From Perca fluviatilis (lineage: Eukaryota > Chordata > Actinopteri > Perciformes > Percidae), in the NCBI RefSeq assembly GCF_010015445.1, contig NC_053112.1, positions 32,885,998 through 32,949,997 of the forward strand: a stretch of DNA of 64,000 nt. The letters run 5' to 3'. Position 1 is the stretch's first letter. The number at the start of each line of letters is the position of its first letter. Positions 25,961 through 38,034 of this stretch are shown here, piece by piece. Below the pieces are notes generated by a model that saw nothing but the letters and a program-made list of their open reading frames with translations, was not told the DNA's origin and did not search any database. A program made the translations under genes and the position numbers.

Positions 25961-27600
25961 AAGGACTGAAGGTGATTTTTGTATAGAAAATACATTTGGC
26001 TGTACAAAGGGGTGGTGATTGCGACTGCAGATTAACAACAAAATGCATCTTTGCCCAGGTCTCTGTTGGTCCACAGTATAATAAAGCACTTTCTTTTTTT
26101 TTTTTTTGTGATGGACAGAGCTGAACCCATTACATGGCCAAGCTTTCCTAATAAGAGCTTATCATGTCATTGTTTGTGTCAGGGAAAGGGCAGAGGAAGA
26201 GCAGCTGCAGCAAAACCACGAGGCCCTGTGTTAGAATTAAATTGTATGATGGTGGTGTCCTGACACATTATGCGCACATCTAGATGGCAAATGTTTAACT
26301 TTAGACAGATTGAAATATGACGATGTGGACTGCCAATTGACGGTTTGCTGAGCCCCTGCCAACTCAGTTGCTGTTGCTATGCATGTCAAGCTTTCCGATC
26401 TTCACAACTACAAATGTTTTGTAATTTTAGGTGGACGAAAGCAGGCTTCTAGTTTCTAGCTAGTGATCGTGTAGCGATTGATGTAGAAGACATGGAAATA
26501 AAGGAGCATTGTTCTTGTATTGCAGTGTAGAGATAGTTAGCCCTAGGGTAAAACTGTGATAAGGAAGCGGTTTAGATCAGATTATTTTGCAAAACACTGT
26601 TGCGCTACTTGGCTTACATACTTGTTCATAGTTTTAGTTTAATTACTTTTAGGATGGGGACTAACTCATGTGTTTGTCAACGCTAGTCGGGAATGTTGGC
26701 TAGGCATGCTTGAGTGTAAACTTAAAAATACAATGAGTCATAATTGGGGATTTTTTTATAATGTAACCTGTAACCCCACAAACCAATGTACAGCTAATCA
26801 TGTGCTAATTCTTGGGCTTGGAAGTAACGCTCTGTTACTACTGTAGGCAGTAAGCTAGTTAGCTGGATATGCTAACAATTGCAGTTTACGTTAGAGCAGA
26901 TAACGCATACTGTAGTTTAATCCATTTCTTACACTTTTGTTTTTGTGTTTTAAGAAAGAGGGGATTGTCATCATTTACAATATTAGAATATAGCAAGATA
27001 ATATGGAAACCCGATGATAGCCCGTGCTCCTTTTGTTTTGGCCCGCCCTGGCATTTGACATGCTCATGCTTATCCTCCTCTTACTTTAAAAGTGCTGTAA
27101 AATCCTAATCATAATGACTACGAAACATACATTTTGTGCAGCTAAAAAGTGCTTAAACTAAGTTTTACGGCATTGTAAAGAACAATGCTGGTAAACTTCC
27201 CTATTAAATTATGTACGTAGGTTTTACCTACGAAGAATTACAAGAATTATGGTATTCTCTCTCGCTCTCTCCCGCTCTCCCTCACGTGCAGTGAGCCGTG
27301 CTTACATCGCTGGCTTTGATTCAGCCAGTCAAGGCGGAGCGATCGAGGAAGTGGCACACCAATAAAAGAAAATGTAGTAAGTCAGCTGGTGCCTAATGTT
27401 GAAAGACTTTTGAAAAACAAAGACAGGCTTCATGTCTCCCACTGATATAGTAAGCGCTAAATGACTGTAAAAGACATTAAAGAATGTAATACAAGGTCTG
27501 TAATATGGGAGATATATGCAGATTAAAGAGCAGTGTTATTATTTTCGGAATGTTAATTTTCTATAAAATATTATACATTTTCACATAACATCAACATTTA
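25961..27600. other. unassigned sequence, no gene seen
   Basis: No coding motif was recognised. Homopolymer T at 26095-26107 and a CT-rich patch at 27256-27285 are the only simple repeats. Confidence 0.4.
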
Positions 27601-27675
27601 TTTTTGGCCCATGGCCTTCTATCCAGATACATTTTTGGCCCTTCATATGAAAGAATTTGGGCACCTCTGGTGTAC
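27601..27675. mobile_element. possible hAT 3' end remnant
   Basis: TTTGGGCACCTCTGG near 27656-27670 resembles a hAT terminus read toward its end (CAGAGGTGCCCAAA reversed). The matching 5' end was not found, so this is tentative. Confidence 0.3.
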
Positions 27676-29258
27676 AGCTATAGGGCGGCGGTGATGGGTC
27701 CATAATCATCTTTCGTGCAGACAGGAAATGTTAATATTAGATGTTTTTATTCACTGTCTAAGGCTTGTGAAAATGAGTATGCAATACATTTGGCTTGGAA
27801 ACGCCCGCTGCTCTGTCTCTCCCCCATCCAGCAATGAACAGAAGATGAAATGATTCATCACAGCGGAGACAGCTTCCGGAGAATGAGATGAGATGAGAGT
27901 GGGAACGATGTCATTTTGTATCTCCCAGGGAAAAACACAAAGGGAAGATGAATTGTAGCTGCTGGGGGCTGATAGTACACCATCTCGGGCTGGCACTGAA
28001 CCTGGCAGCGCCCCACAGGTGTGATTGCGCTATGATACTTGTCCAGCACCTGTAATCAAATAAGCAATACACCTGTGACGTTGCCCTCTCGTCGCTGCGG
28101 CACAGAACCTCTGCACGGCTCGGCCAAACTGAACGTCAGTGAGGCTCAGATGGGAAACAATCTAGATTGGAGCAGGTCATCCAGTCCCATGAGTGCTGCC
28201 CCAAATCTCAGTTTAGGCTAACTGTACCCCAACTAGGTCTGGCATGTTGTCCTTTACAAGTCTAGAAGAAGCTAGTTTTTTTTCTCTTTTAGCGATGAAG
28301 CAGTAAATCATACATGAAGGCTCCTGGCGTCAATGACACATAAAAGTGGCCTTCTCTTTGTTCTCCATCCATTTGTGTCTAATGAAACAATATCACAAAA
28401 TGAAAACACCTCTTATAATGAATTGAGAGGAGGGCGCTCAGTGTTCTTGTACTGTAGAAACGAAGAGATACATTTCACATCAGTCAGGCTGGATTGTGGA
28501 AGGTGCCCTCTGGTCTGTTCCATTCACCAAGGCATTCCTAAAATATTTAATTTCCGTGCATTTGAGAGGATTTGTGGTTTGCTGCATTTATAAAGTTAAA
28601 GCTATAATAATTACTTCACTAATTTACAGCATTTGTGCTAAACCGATAAGACTTCCTCTTTCATGGGATTCAGAGGCTGCCATCAATAATGTGACTGCTT
28701 GGGGTAGAAGTGATTTAAAGCCCATTTCACACTTGGCTTCAAAAGGAGAGTGATGGCTTGGCATTCTCCGATTCACACAGCTGCCATCATGACCACATCC
28801 TATCCACAAGCTCTGCATTTAATGCCAACAAACAAACTTGAAGTTGGAGTGTCCCTCTCAAAAGTTCTGTCTCGGTTTTTCTCTCCATCTGTGATTGTCT
28901 TTGTTAAAGTGAGACTGTAATCAACGATCTGCACTGCATGTCAGTATTTTTCAGTAGCACACAACTCCGTATCCTGAGGAGTTACGTTCATATTGACAAA
29001 TCCACACCTAACCATAATGCCAATGCAGGTCGTAGTGTGGGTGTGGGTGATGGATGGGTGCGTAACATGGCTGATTTTCGTGCAGAAGACGCAGGTTTGC
29101 ATCCTGTCACAAACCTGCAATTAATGTTCTCCTCATTATTAACCATAACCACAAACTTTCCCTATCCTTATCCATCTGAGTTGTCATGTACAGATATTGT
29201 AGAAAGTAAGAATTCAAAATGTTTTGCCATTGGATGTAAAAGAAAAAAAAAGACCAAT
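27676..29258. other. unique-looking sequence, possible conserved non-coding DNA
   Basis: No repeat termini or microsatellites. The block at 27740-28230 is GC-balanced and contains several CAGGTG/CACCTG E-boxes. No coding evidence was found. Confidence 0.25.
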
Positions 29259-30089
29259 GGCCAGATGTACGTACATTTGCAAATGTAGCGTTATCAGCAC
29301 CATGGCCAACCCGCAGAAAGCGCATGCTGTGATACTTCAGCTTACGTCGTATTTACCAAACCTGCAGCTCATAGGGTAATCAGCACTTTCTCCGCCCGCT
29401 ATACTGTAAATTGCGCTGTAGCAAAGCGTTAAGTACTTGTGCTATGATACGGCTGAGTGCAGACTGCGATATTCCCACTGCTGATGACTGTTTGAAATGA
29501 TCTTGATGCCAATATATTTGTAATGTAGCGAGGAGTTTAACAACTGCTGGAATGGAATGTGAGCGCTGAGTCGGAGATTCTATGTCATCTTTGATTTCTT
29601 CCAGTAACTGTAATATTGCATGGCTGCTTAATCTGTAACGCTTAATGATTTCGTGTTCACTTAACTGAAAAAGTGTGATCCTTTCAGCTCGTCTCCTTGG
29701 CCTATGTCTTCGTCTTGCTCGGATTACTGCTGCCATTTCATCAGGAGGCATATGCGAGGAAACCCGCTTGCGGCTGGTTTACACCTGCTTTTAAGAGGCG
29801 GAGAATTTTCACTGCAAAATAGAGGCGTGCTTTCACAGGCGTTTTTTTGTATATACCATGGAATATATAATTAGGCGCACTTTACGCTTCCCCTCCTATC
29901 TCTTTATGGGAAACTCCCACTTTCCCCTTCACATGACACGGAAAAGTGCAATTTGCCATTTGCAGTCCCCGCAGTCTGCACTTTTAACTCGGTGCGTCCT
30001 GATTGTACATACCTCGCCATTCTTTTATGCGCACGTTATTGAAAACAAATACGCCTGAAATGGGCGCAAAAGCGTTAGTACATCTGGCC
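29259..30089. mobile_element. PIF/Harbinger DNA transposon, internally deleted
   Basis: The termini are inverted: GGCCAGATGTACGTAC on the left and TTAGTACATCTGGCC on the right. The expected 3-bp TSD is not evident. Inside, on the minus strand, lies the N-terminal part of a Harbinger transposase (listed separately). The DDE catalytic half is missing and non-coding sequence leads straight to the other end. At 831 bp it is far shorter than autonomous Harbingers of several kilobases, so it is a deletion derivative. Confidence 0.8.
29380..29751 (-). pseudogene. Harbinger (HARBI1-like) transposase, N-terminal fragment
   Basis: The 123-residue frame begins Met-Pro-Pro-Asp-Glu and carries an Arg-rich stretch (residues ~11-22), then a block with EHEIIKRYRLSSHAILQLLEE, and near residues 90-105 the helix-turn-helix-like GISQSALSRIIAQVL. 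These match the N-terminal region of HARBI1/PIF transposases, where the ISQSTVSRI-type helix is characteristic. The catalytic DDE domain is absent because of the internal deletion. The uninterrupted frame suggests a fairly young element or chance preservation. It is not expected to be functional in transposition. Confidence 0.75.
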
Positions 30090-30119
30090 CCAAGAGTCTA
30101 CATCTATGGTAATGGCTCT

Positions 30120-30615
30120 CAAAGGTTGTACTTAGGCACAGTGGTGCTTTAAGCTAAATACAAACATCTTAATTCCATTTGCTAATATGCATAAAACGCA
30201 AAAGTACAGCTTAGGTTGATGTGAATGTCATTAGTTTTGCAGGTATTTGGTCATAAACCAAAGTAGTGGATCAAATTGAAATTTTGACCTGATGATGCCG
30301 CTATGAAAGGTCCCGGGATCAACAAATTTATTACAATTCATCTTGAAGGGAACATGAATGTTTGTACCAAATGTCATGGCAATCCATCTAAAAGTTGTTG
30401 AGATACAGTATTTCACTCAAAACCACACATGGCACCCTCATGGTAGCGCTAGTCAGTGGATCACTACATCATCTAGGCACAATGAGTATCTGTACAAGAT
30501 TTTATTTTGGTCCATCGATTTAATGTTCATCACAGAATTCACAAGTGAAAACTTTGACCTGCTACAATAAAAAGTGAGGCTCTCACTAAAATCATTTTGG
30601 GAACCATGAATGTCT
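30120..30615. repeat. abundant teleost interspersed repeat, class unknown
   Basis: Phrases such as CATGGCAATCCATCTAAAAG and GTCATAAACCAAAGTA belong to a repeat I recognise as common in fish genomes but cannot place in a class. An internal motif (GGGAACATGAATGT) recurs as GGGAACCATGAATGTCTG near 30599, so the repeat is itself partly tandem. Boundaries are approximate. Confidence 0.45.
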
Positions 30616-30956
30616 GAAGTATGTGTAATATGTATGAAGGAAAATATGTGAAGAACAGAGTAAGTGTGTCTCAATGACTGTGCATACTCTTGTTGCCTTT
30701 AGCCAACATGCTGGAGGGTCAGTGACTTCATTAACAGACTAATGGTACTCTGTGGAACGCTGAACACTGATGATCAACACAGAACTCTGCTGATTAAAGT
30801 CTCATTCCCCCAGTGTAAGCACTAATTATCTAGAGTGACATGCCACTATAGCTTCTCTCTGAGCTGGGAGGTCTGGTCTCTATCTCTGTCCTCCATCCTT
30901 TCCGGTCATGCACGTAAGCAGCACAAAAAAGTGTTTCATCATGCTACCATGGCATG
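30616..30956. other. unassigned sequence, no gene seen
   Basis: No recognised coding motif or repeat. Confidence 0.4.
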
Positions 30957-30964
30957 GGTGTAAA

Positions 30965-31268
30965 TAGGGCTGCACGATACAAGGAAAATGTCAAATAGCG
31001 ATTATTTTGACTGATATTGCGATTGCGGTATGATTCACGATATTGGAGGGAATCATCAATTTTTGATCATCATTCTCATTTTCATTGAAACACAAATAAA
31101 AATGCGTTATAGTCATATAATGTGATTTTTGCAAGAATTACACTACTTAATTCAGAATGGTTTGACAAATATTTTGCCTTTAACAAATATTGCGCCCCCC
31201 TGAGATTTGGATATTGCACGAGTCCATATTGCGATTTCGATAAAATTGCGATTAATTGTGCAGCCCTA
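30965..31268. mobile_element. 304-bp hAT MITE
   Basis: Ends are TAGGGCTGCACGAT and ATTGTGCAGCCCTA, inverted copies. The flanks GGTGTAAA (30957-30964) and GGCATAAA (31269-31276) agree at 6 of 8 positions, consistent with an aged 8-bp TSD. The interior carries the ATTGCGATT/ATATTGCG wording usual for this family. Confidence 0.82.
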
Positions 31269-31339
31269 GGCATAAACAGTAGTTTTAATTTCATACTGTT
31301 ATTTCAGTAAGATAGTACTTATAATGGTATACTATACAG

Positions 31340-31578
31340 TATGTTGTATTCAAAAGCGGTCCTTTAAAAGTTTTTCCAGTCCAAAAATCCCAAACTGTTT
31401 AATTTACCATCATGTATGACAAAGAAAAGCATTACATTCTCTCATTAAAGAAGGGGGAATTAGCAAATTGTTTTGCTTTACAAAATGAGTGAAAAGATTA
31501 TTTGGTTATCAGAAATGGTCGCAGATTAATTTTCTGTTATCGTTCTTCTGTAATAGTCTAATTGTCACAGCTTTAGTA
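31340..31578. mobile_element. hAT-like repeat fragment (AGGGCTGCAAC type), first copy
   Basis: Shares with 33440-33690 the sequence around GACAAAGAAAAGCA, ACATTCTCTC and the AGATTAATTTTCTGTTATCG end. Both look like degraded pieces of one repeat family with TAGGGCTG... ends. Confidence 0.5.
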
Positions 31579-33430
31579 TTTACAGCTTGTTCCGTTGCCC
31601 CCAAATGGCCTAAATATATTGATCTTCTTTGTCATTTTTAAAATTAGTGTTTTTTGTATGAATTGTGAAAACACCCAAATTATTTGGCAGTAAGAACATC
31701 GTGCAAGACATCTTTAAAAATAACTCTTGGCTGGAAAGAAAGAAGAGATTAGACAACATCTTTTTGTCTTCCCACGGCGAGCTGGAATCACCAGCAGACA
31801 TCAACCTGGGATGTTAATTGAATGACCTCAGGAATGCATTACCCCTAGCCCATTAGTGTCTGTTCTGCCTTGAACTCCATCAAGTAGACGGATATGGCAT
31901 CTTTAGGCTGTAATGTGTTAAAACCCACAGGAAACATTTTGACTTTATCTCAACTGGAAAGCTATAAAAAAAAACTCTTTCTTACATTGTAGATATATAA
32001 ATAAAATGACTGTCCATGCATGTATCGTTTTAGCCACCACACAGACCTGTAAGGAAGAGATAAATGGAAAGATACAGCGCAAACGCTGTCTTTGTGTAAT
32101 TAGATTATGTTCACTCGGGCAGATTAAATTTGGTTCCTTCAGGCATCAGATGTATTGAACGTCTTGTATCTTGAAGAGCTTTTTTTGTGCTTTCATTCCA
32201 GAACGCGCAGTACTGTATACAACACAATGTGGCCAATGTTTTGTGGAACCACCATTTCCTAATAAGGGACTGTTTCTTTTCACTTCCTTGAACCGCAGTG
32301 TCTCCCTGATGGAAAAATGTGAGCCTTTGAAGGTGTATATTTCATCAGACAATAAGATGAAAGGGGCTTCAGACCCAATGGGTGAAATGAAGAACAGATT
32401 TTCCTGGACATGTCTACGTCTGTTGCAGGTTGAAAGGACACGGAGATGGTTCATAATCTGATTAGACATCCCTTAGTTCCTCGCAGGGACACTGCACTAG
32501 CACAGGTATTCATTGTGTATATGCAAAAAATACATCAGAACATAGATTAGATACTGGAAGAATAGGGCCATACTTGTTAAGTATTGCAGGTATCATAATT
32601 GTTGTCTAGCAGATGTCTCAATATGCATTTATGGATAAGAAATAAAATCATCTTTTCAGTCACACTGAACTGCACAACTGCACTGGGGTTTATCGTTGCA
32701 AACCTCATCTTCATAAGCCAATATTATCTTCCACATGTTAAACGTGCCTAATGGATTCTGTGAGGGGGAAAAAAAACATTTTGATGGACCAATGAAAATA
32801 TGTAAAACAAATATGAATTGCGTAATGGCAATTTGTCCTCCAATTCTGACTTGGACGTGCAGTAATAGGCAATTGTGGTCGCCTTTTCTTGTTTTAAAAG
32901 TAATTCCTAAATAAAACAGTCAAATATAATAATCCAATTCCTGTCGCATTATCGGTTATATTAAAACAGCTCTGCTTTTCTAAAAATAAAAAAGACCATG
33001 CATGTAATAGGTATTGTATTAGTCTGGCCGTCAGTTCTATGAATATATAAACAATAATAATACTAAAATCACTATGTATACTATAAAGAAAGCTTGTAAT
33101 ATTAGATATCCTCACACCTTTGCACTCAAATTACAATCTTGTTCAAAACCACTGGTATACAGTATGTTTCACCTCATTAAAAACAACCGTCACTACTGTC
33201 ATTTATTCAGCAGGTGTTTTAGAGGGCTGACTCTTCGCCATAAAAGAAATTAACCTCAGGACATACACCAAGGGAAGGGTATAATGAGAAAATAAGACTG
33301 AAACATAATAACGGGTCTTCTGCATGATTGCAAATTTGTGGCAGTCAGCATTTAACTTTAAAAATATGAGTGAAAATGCAGTCCGGGTTATCTTTTGCTG
33401 ATCTTCTATTCGATCTTCTGTTTGGCTTTT
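31579..33430. other. unassigned mostly unique sequence
   Basis: No coding exon was recognised. The block 32040-32480 is repeat-free with balanced composition. Frames of ~100 codons on both strands there overlap each other and have no domain. Confidence 0.35.
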
Positions 33431-33435
33431 GGTGT

Positions 33436-33690
33436 TAGGGCTAATTAGGGCTGAAACTGATTACTTTTTAGTTTGTGAAATGTCAAAATATAGCGAAATA
33501 ATGCCCTTCAGAATTTCCCGTTGCCCAAGGTGATATTTCTGTATTGTTTGTTTTGTCCAATCAAGTCCAAAACACAAAGATATTGAATTTAGGGTGAATT
33601 ATGACAAAGAAAAGCAGCACATTCTCTCAATTGACTAAGCGATTCATTGACAAGTTGTTTCAGCTTTGCCCAATTCCCCAAACAAAAATG
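33436..33690. mobile_element. hAT-like repeat fragment (AGGGCTGAAAC type), second copy
   Basis: Starts near TTAGGGCTGAAACTGATTAC and continues through TCCAAAACACAAAGATATTG and GACAAAGAAAAGCAGCACAT. It is the same family as 31340-31578, about 2 kb away in the same orientation. Confidence 0.5.
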
Positions 33691-33779
33691 TCTCTAAGGT
33701 TGAAATTGTCTTTCGTTAAATACATAGAAAATATACACTTTTGCTAATATTACTAAAACTTAACCATAAAATTTCGATG

Positions 33780-34035
33780 AACTTTAAACCTGCATTAATT
33801 GATTTATTTGGCCACTTGGGGGCAACACAACAAGCTGTAAACACAACATTGACATATTTTAACCTACAGCAAATATGTTCGCAAACTGTCTTATTTATAC
33901 ATTGAGCAGACACAGAGCGACCATAGCATTCGTTTAAAGTCGTGTTTTGGAGCACCTGGCGAATGTGAGTCCTGCAGCGGCTGAAAACGACGCTGATGAG
34001 AGTAGAGAGACTAAATGAATACAGTGAGGTTGTGG
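33780..34035. repeat. teleost interspersed repeat, class unknown
   Basis: Wording such as GGCCACTTGGGGGCAACACA and GCAGACACAGAGCGACCATA is familiar from repeats in other fish. I cannot define ends or class. Confidence 0.35.
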
Positions 34036-34970
34036 TAGGGACGCTCAAGTCTTTGAGCTAGAGTCCAAGTAAAGTCTGGTAGGTCATAGCAACAGCAAGA
34101 AGCAAGCTAGATTGTTGGACGCTAGATGGCCAATGCTGAGCTAAACATGTTTGCTACCCTATCAAGGTGCGTTTACAGGTGCTTGATAAAATGAGATGTG
34201 GTTGAGCCAGAATCCTTTATCTTGATACCACATATTTTGCATTCAGCACTTCTTTTGTTTGGGCCTTGTTGTATGAAGTTTTCAAAGCCAAAGCTTTATG
34301 CAAGCTTAATAGCACAGCAGGTGCCGGGTCGGTCAACATGTTTGTTTGTTGTCCTCTCTTATGTGTGGCAGTGTAGCCTGGGAAAACCCTGACGAACTTC
34401 CGGCAAATTTGAGATTTGCTCTGCAAGTCCGTCTGGCCAAGAGCCCATTTAAGCCCATTTCCAATTTTTTTTCAAATTGAGGCACCAATCACAACCGTTG
34501 AGGCGGGATTTACACGATGACGATAGCGCAGCGACGGCAAGCAGCTTTTTGTTTACATTCATGACGGCCACCGAAGCGCAGCAACCCGTTGATGCCGCCG
34601 TCACTGCTACGTCACCCGTATCGTTGGTCTGATTGGTTGAAGGACTATCCAATTGGGCCCAGAGGCATTTGAGCGGCGTCCGTTGGTGACTCCCCTTTGG
34701 AAATGGGCTGTGAATGAACCTTCCCCAGACCCACTCTGTTAGAACTGAGAAGGGTCTGGTGTCAACCAGGCTAGTGGCCGCGGCCAGCAGATACGTTACG
34801 TATAACGTGTTTCGTAGGTAGGTTATAGGTTACCCAGGGAGGAGAACTTCAGACGTTTCCTAAAAATAAAGATTGTTCATGAGTTCCGCATCTCAAGTCT
34901 GAAGTCGCTGTGTGTGCGACTTAAGTGCGACTCGAGTCAGTGTCTCAAACTCGAGTCCCCATCTCTGGGT
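34036..34970. mobile_element. larger DNA repeat with inverted ends, carrying a nested element
   Basis: The left end reads TAGGGACGCTCAAGTCTTTG and the right end, reverse complemented, reads AGAGATGGGGACTCGAGTTT; they are only loosely similar, as expected for an old hAT MITE of the GACTCGAGTC-rich type. The 9-bp-TSD element at 34374-34773 lies inside. The inferred pairing of the ends is tentative. Confidence 0.35.
34374..34773. mobile_element. 9-bp-TSD MITE with TAGCCTGG ends
   Basis: Begins TAGCCTGGGAAAACCC and ends GTCAACCAGGCTA. The flanking 9-mers GTGGCAGTG (34365-34373) and GTGGCCGCG (34774-34782) match at 7 of 9. Other elements here at 48191 and 54682 have the same kind of ends and TSD length. 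A 9-bp duplication points to a Mutator-like or similar superfamily rather than hAT (8 bp). No transposase is encoded. Confidence 0.7.
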
Positions 34971-35854
34971 TATGGGCCATCAAACCAATACAATGAGCTA
35001 ACGCATGATATAAAGCTCAGGGGATATGCACAATTGGGTCACATATCTGTGGGTTCATCACTACGAGCGGCACCATACACATTAAACATGGTAATTTTAT
35101 CCATTATTAACATGAAACATTCCTTTAAACACAGAATATGAACAGATTGTGGTATAAAAGACCGTAACAGCAATTCAACACAATTTTTGTTAGCTCTTTC
35201 ACAGCAGTGATCGACAAGCAGTCTTGCCTCTGCTTTTGTCGGATGTCCACATTGTTCTGGGAAATGAAGTGAATGTTATTCATCAGCAAAAGTAGAAAAA
35301 CACTTGTTGAATCTCAGAGACTTCATCAGACTTCATGTTAGAAGTGCTCTTCTGCTTGAATATATTCCACAGGTATATTCTGTCAAACAAATTCTGAAAC
35401 ACTTTGGAGTAGAATATATTCTTCTCACAATATGTTTTGTATACTTTTATGATTGAATTCTTCAGTGCGATTCTGAATACCGAACCATAGAATCATAGTG
35501 GAGCATGAAAGACACTCACACTGACATGTCTATCTATAACCAGATGTTCCATTCATAAACTTAAAGAGACAGAGTTTAATTTTTCTTTTGCCCTTGAATA
35601 TGAATGCTACCTATCTGGAGGCCTTGATTCCATCCATCTTCTCATTACTCCCTACTTTTTATGAAACCCTCTGTGATCCACCTTGGCCAACACCCTTACT
35701 GAGGAGGAAATCTATCAGAGGAGCATGTCTGCTCTCTCTGCACCAGCAATCATAACACCGTGAGAAATACACTGGCTTCAAGCCCAAGGGCCAGGAGAAA
35801 TTTGTTACCCATGATTATATCATTTATTCACCTGACACTGTTCTTGGTTTTGTT

Positions 35855-35909
<55 letters not shown>

Positions 35910-36494
35910 CTCTTTTCCTTGTTCGTTTGCGAGGAAATGCTTCTTCATTTGTTTTGCGTGATTGAGGAGGGAGACGCAGGCGAGTCGGTACAGCCTTAGG
36001 TGAGAGAGGGAATCCAGCCACAGCTGGTGTGTCGCTCTCCCATAATGAGCAAACGTGACAAGTGTGTAGCGTCTGCCATGTGCTGCAGCCCTGGGAGGCA
36101 CTTTGAGGAAATGACAAATTAAAGATATTCATGTGCTATGCAGTTGTTGGTGGACGTGAATAGAATTTTTTTCTTTTCGGTCTATAAGCTGAAATCATAC
36201 ACAATTACACAGTAGCCACTATCTCCCACAGCTCTGTCTCTCCTCTATGAGTCATGCTATGAGATAGTGATCCACAGGTTATTATTCAAGATAGCTGGCA
36301 TTCTTGTCAGAGGACCAGATGTGGTCAGAGTTGTTGCCAAACAGTGTCTGAGGATCCAGGAACTCAACCAATTTCCACCCTCGTTAAAGAGGAGTAAGAG
36401 GGCATATAGCCTCCCACAGCCAAGGACAGAATAACTTCTTTAAGCAGTAAACCAAGTTTATAACTTATATGGCTTAAAAGAAGTGGTACTCAAC
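34971..36494. other. unassigned sequence with a (CT)n array
   Basis: No coding exon recognised. The only simple repeat is the CT array at 35857-35913. Confidence 0.4.
35857..35913. repeat. (CT)n microsatellite
   Basis: A CT array of ~57 bp with one G interruption near its end. Confidence 0.97.
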
Positions 36495-36498
36495 TTAA

Positions 36499-37168
36499 AG
36501 GACAATTCCGGCACAAAATGAACCTAGGGTTTACTAACATATGTGTACCGAGTCGACTGTAAACCGAAGCATTGAGAACTTTGTAAGTGTACAGACAGTT
36601 TATAAAAAATATAGATTATAAAGATCGTTCATGTATACTGTCTGTACACTTACAAAGTTCTCAATGGTTCGGTTTACATGTAGGGACCCTCATTATGCTA
36701 TCGTTGAAGTGTAGTGCTATTTTGAGCCTTATTATCCCGTCTTAAAACCCATCTCTTCTCTGTGGCCTTTGACACCTAGTATGATGTTGACTTGATGTAC
36801 TTCTTTTAATTATTTGGTTTGCTTGGTTTTCATTGTGCAACTAATATTTTGTATTCATGTTATATTATGTATTTTATTTATGATGTTTGATTTATTTTTC
36901 TGTACAGCACTTTGTTCAACTTTGGTTGTTTTAAAGCGCTTAACAAATAAAGTTGTATTGGATTGTTAGTGGTATAGAAATAGCGATTTACCCTCTGCCC
37001 CGAAGGCTAGCGTTATAAGCTATCACCGGTTTGCGCTAGCTTGTTTCAAGCTAGAGACACATTCGATTAGCATGAAAACATGTCCCAGAGATAAACGATA
37101 ACTCCCAGAGTCGACTCGGTACACGTGTGTTATTAACCCCTAGGTTCATTTTGCGCCGGAATTGTCCT
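36499..37168. mobile_element. TTAA-flanked foldback DNA transposon (Kolobok-type)
   Basis: Ends are AGGACAATTCCGGC and GCCGGAATTGTCCT, flanked by TTAA at 36495-36498 and 37169-37172. Next to the ends both arms carry ACCTAGGGTT or its complement, then a GAGTCGAC block. An inner hairpin pairs TTGAGAACTTTGTAAGTGTA (from 36571) with its complement near 36645-36664. An L2-like LINE tail is inserted at about 36726-36965. Confidence 0.85.
36726..36965 (+). mobile_element. L2-like LINE 3' end nested in TTAA element
   Basis: At 36738-36779 the plus strand encodes RLKTHLFSVAFDT followed by a stop, the typical C-terminus of fish L2-clade reverse transcriptases. The following ~180 bp is a 3' UTR ending AACAAATAAAGTTGTATTGG. 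Only the extreme 3' end is present, as usual for 5'-truncated LINE insertions. The surrounding TTAA element's arms resume on either side, so the LINE is the younger. Confidence 0.72.
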
Positions 37169-37289
37169 TTAAGGAGAAGTTCTGAAGTTAGGTGTCGTTT
37201 CAGGGACGATACCACTTTGTGGCTCTAATGTAGGACTTTGGATCCCTTCCACTTTTTGAAAATTGAGTGTGTTTGTAAATTGGTTGCCT

Positions 37290-37425
37290 TTTTATAACTT
37301 TATTTTGTATAGCACCTTTACAAACAACAGCTTACAAAGTGCTTTAACAGAAGAAACAAAAGCATAAACAAAACAAATATACACAGAACATCAGTACACA
37401 TATCTATACACAACAAAAGATGGGG
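37290..37425 (-). mobile_element. L2-like retroposon tail, minus strand
   Basis: Read on the minus strand, AGGTGCTATACAAAATAAAG with a preceding GCACTTTGTAAGCTGTTGTT is the same type of tail as the one at 36965, in the opposite orientation. No coding part is present. Confidence 0.5.
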
Positions 37426-37431
37426 CAGCTC

Positions 37432-38034
37432 TAAGGGCGCTGACACACCAGGCCGATTATCCGCCGTGGGACAGTCTGGCGAGGTCAGTGACTCAAATCT
37501 GTTCGGTGTGTCCCGTGCCGTCGTCCGTCTGGGTGGCCAGACCTGACATGTTCGGTCGGCGGCAGGGCAGTCGGGACTCACCCGGAAATGACGAGCGGGA
37601 TGAGGTGACTAGAGTCTCTCAAAATCTGACGAAAATCTTTTAAACTGACCTTTGTTGAGCTGAAATGAAGACAGATTCAGCAACTGCACGGCCTATTTCT
37701 CGCTTAAAATGTTCTCAGAAACATGTTTCGGTGAACTATTTTAGTACAATATGAGATCGTATTCTGAATGAGCCGCCATGACAGTCTGGCTTTGAATTTC
37801 CTGAGAAAACAAACCCATGTGACGCGTTCGTCCAATCAGCTGCTGGTTTTCATTTCTTGGGCAACATTACAGATTAGCGCCGCCTGCTGTTATAGAGATG
37901 TATTACGTCTCGTCTCCTCTCGTCTTTTTGGTGTGTTCTGTGGCAGTTTTTTGGACCTCGGGGATGCGACTGATCATATCGACGGGGTTTTCTGTCAATA
38001 GTCGACCGTCGGCTAAATGTGTCTACACCTTTTT
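37432..38034. mobile_element. DNA repeat with GGGCGCTGACACACC ends, class unknown
   Basis: The left end reads TAAGGGCGCTGACACACCAG and the right end, reversed, AAAAGGTGTAGACACATTTA, giving imperfect inverted ends of ~27 bp. Several GTCCGTC/GCCGAC words repeat near both ends. No TSD was identified and the superfamily is uncertain. The 87- and 77-codon frames inside are without known motif. Confidence 0.5.

Noticed and set aside
25655..26089. 144-codon minus-strand open frame
   Set aside because: It runs antisense through the SINE, including its C/G homopolymers, and has no recognised domain.
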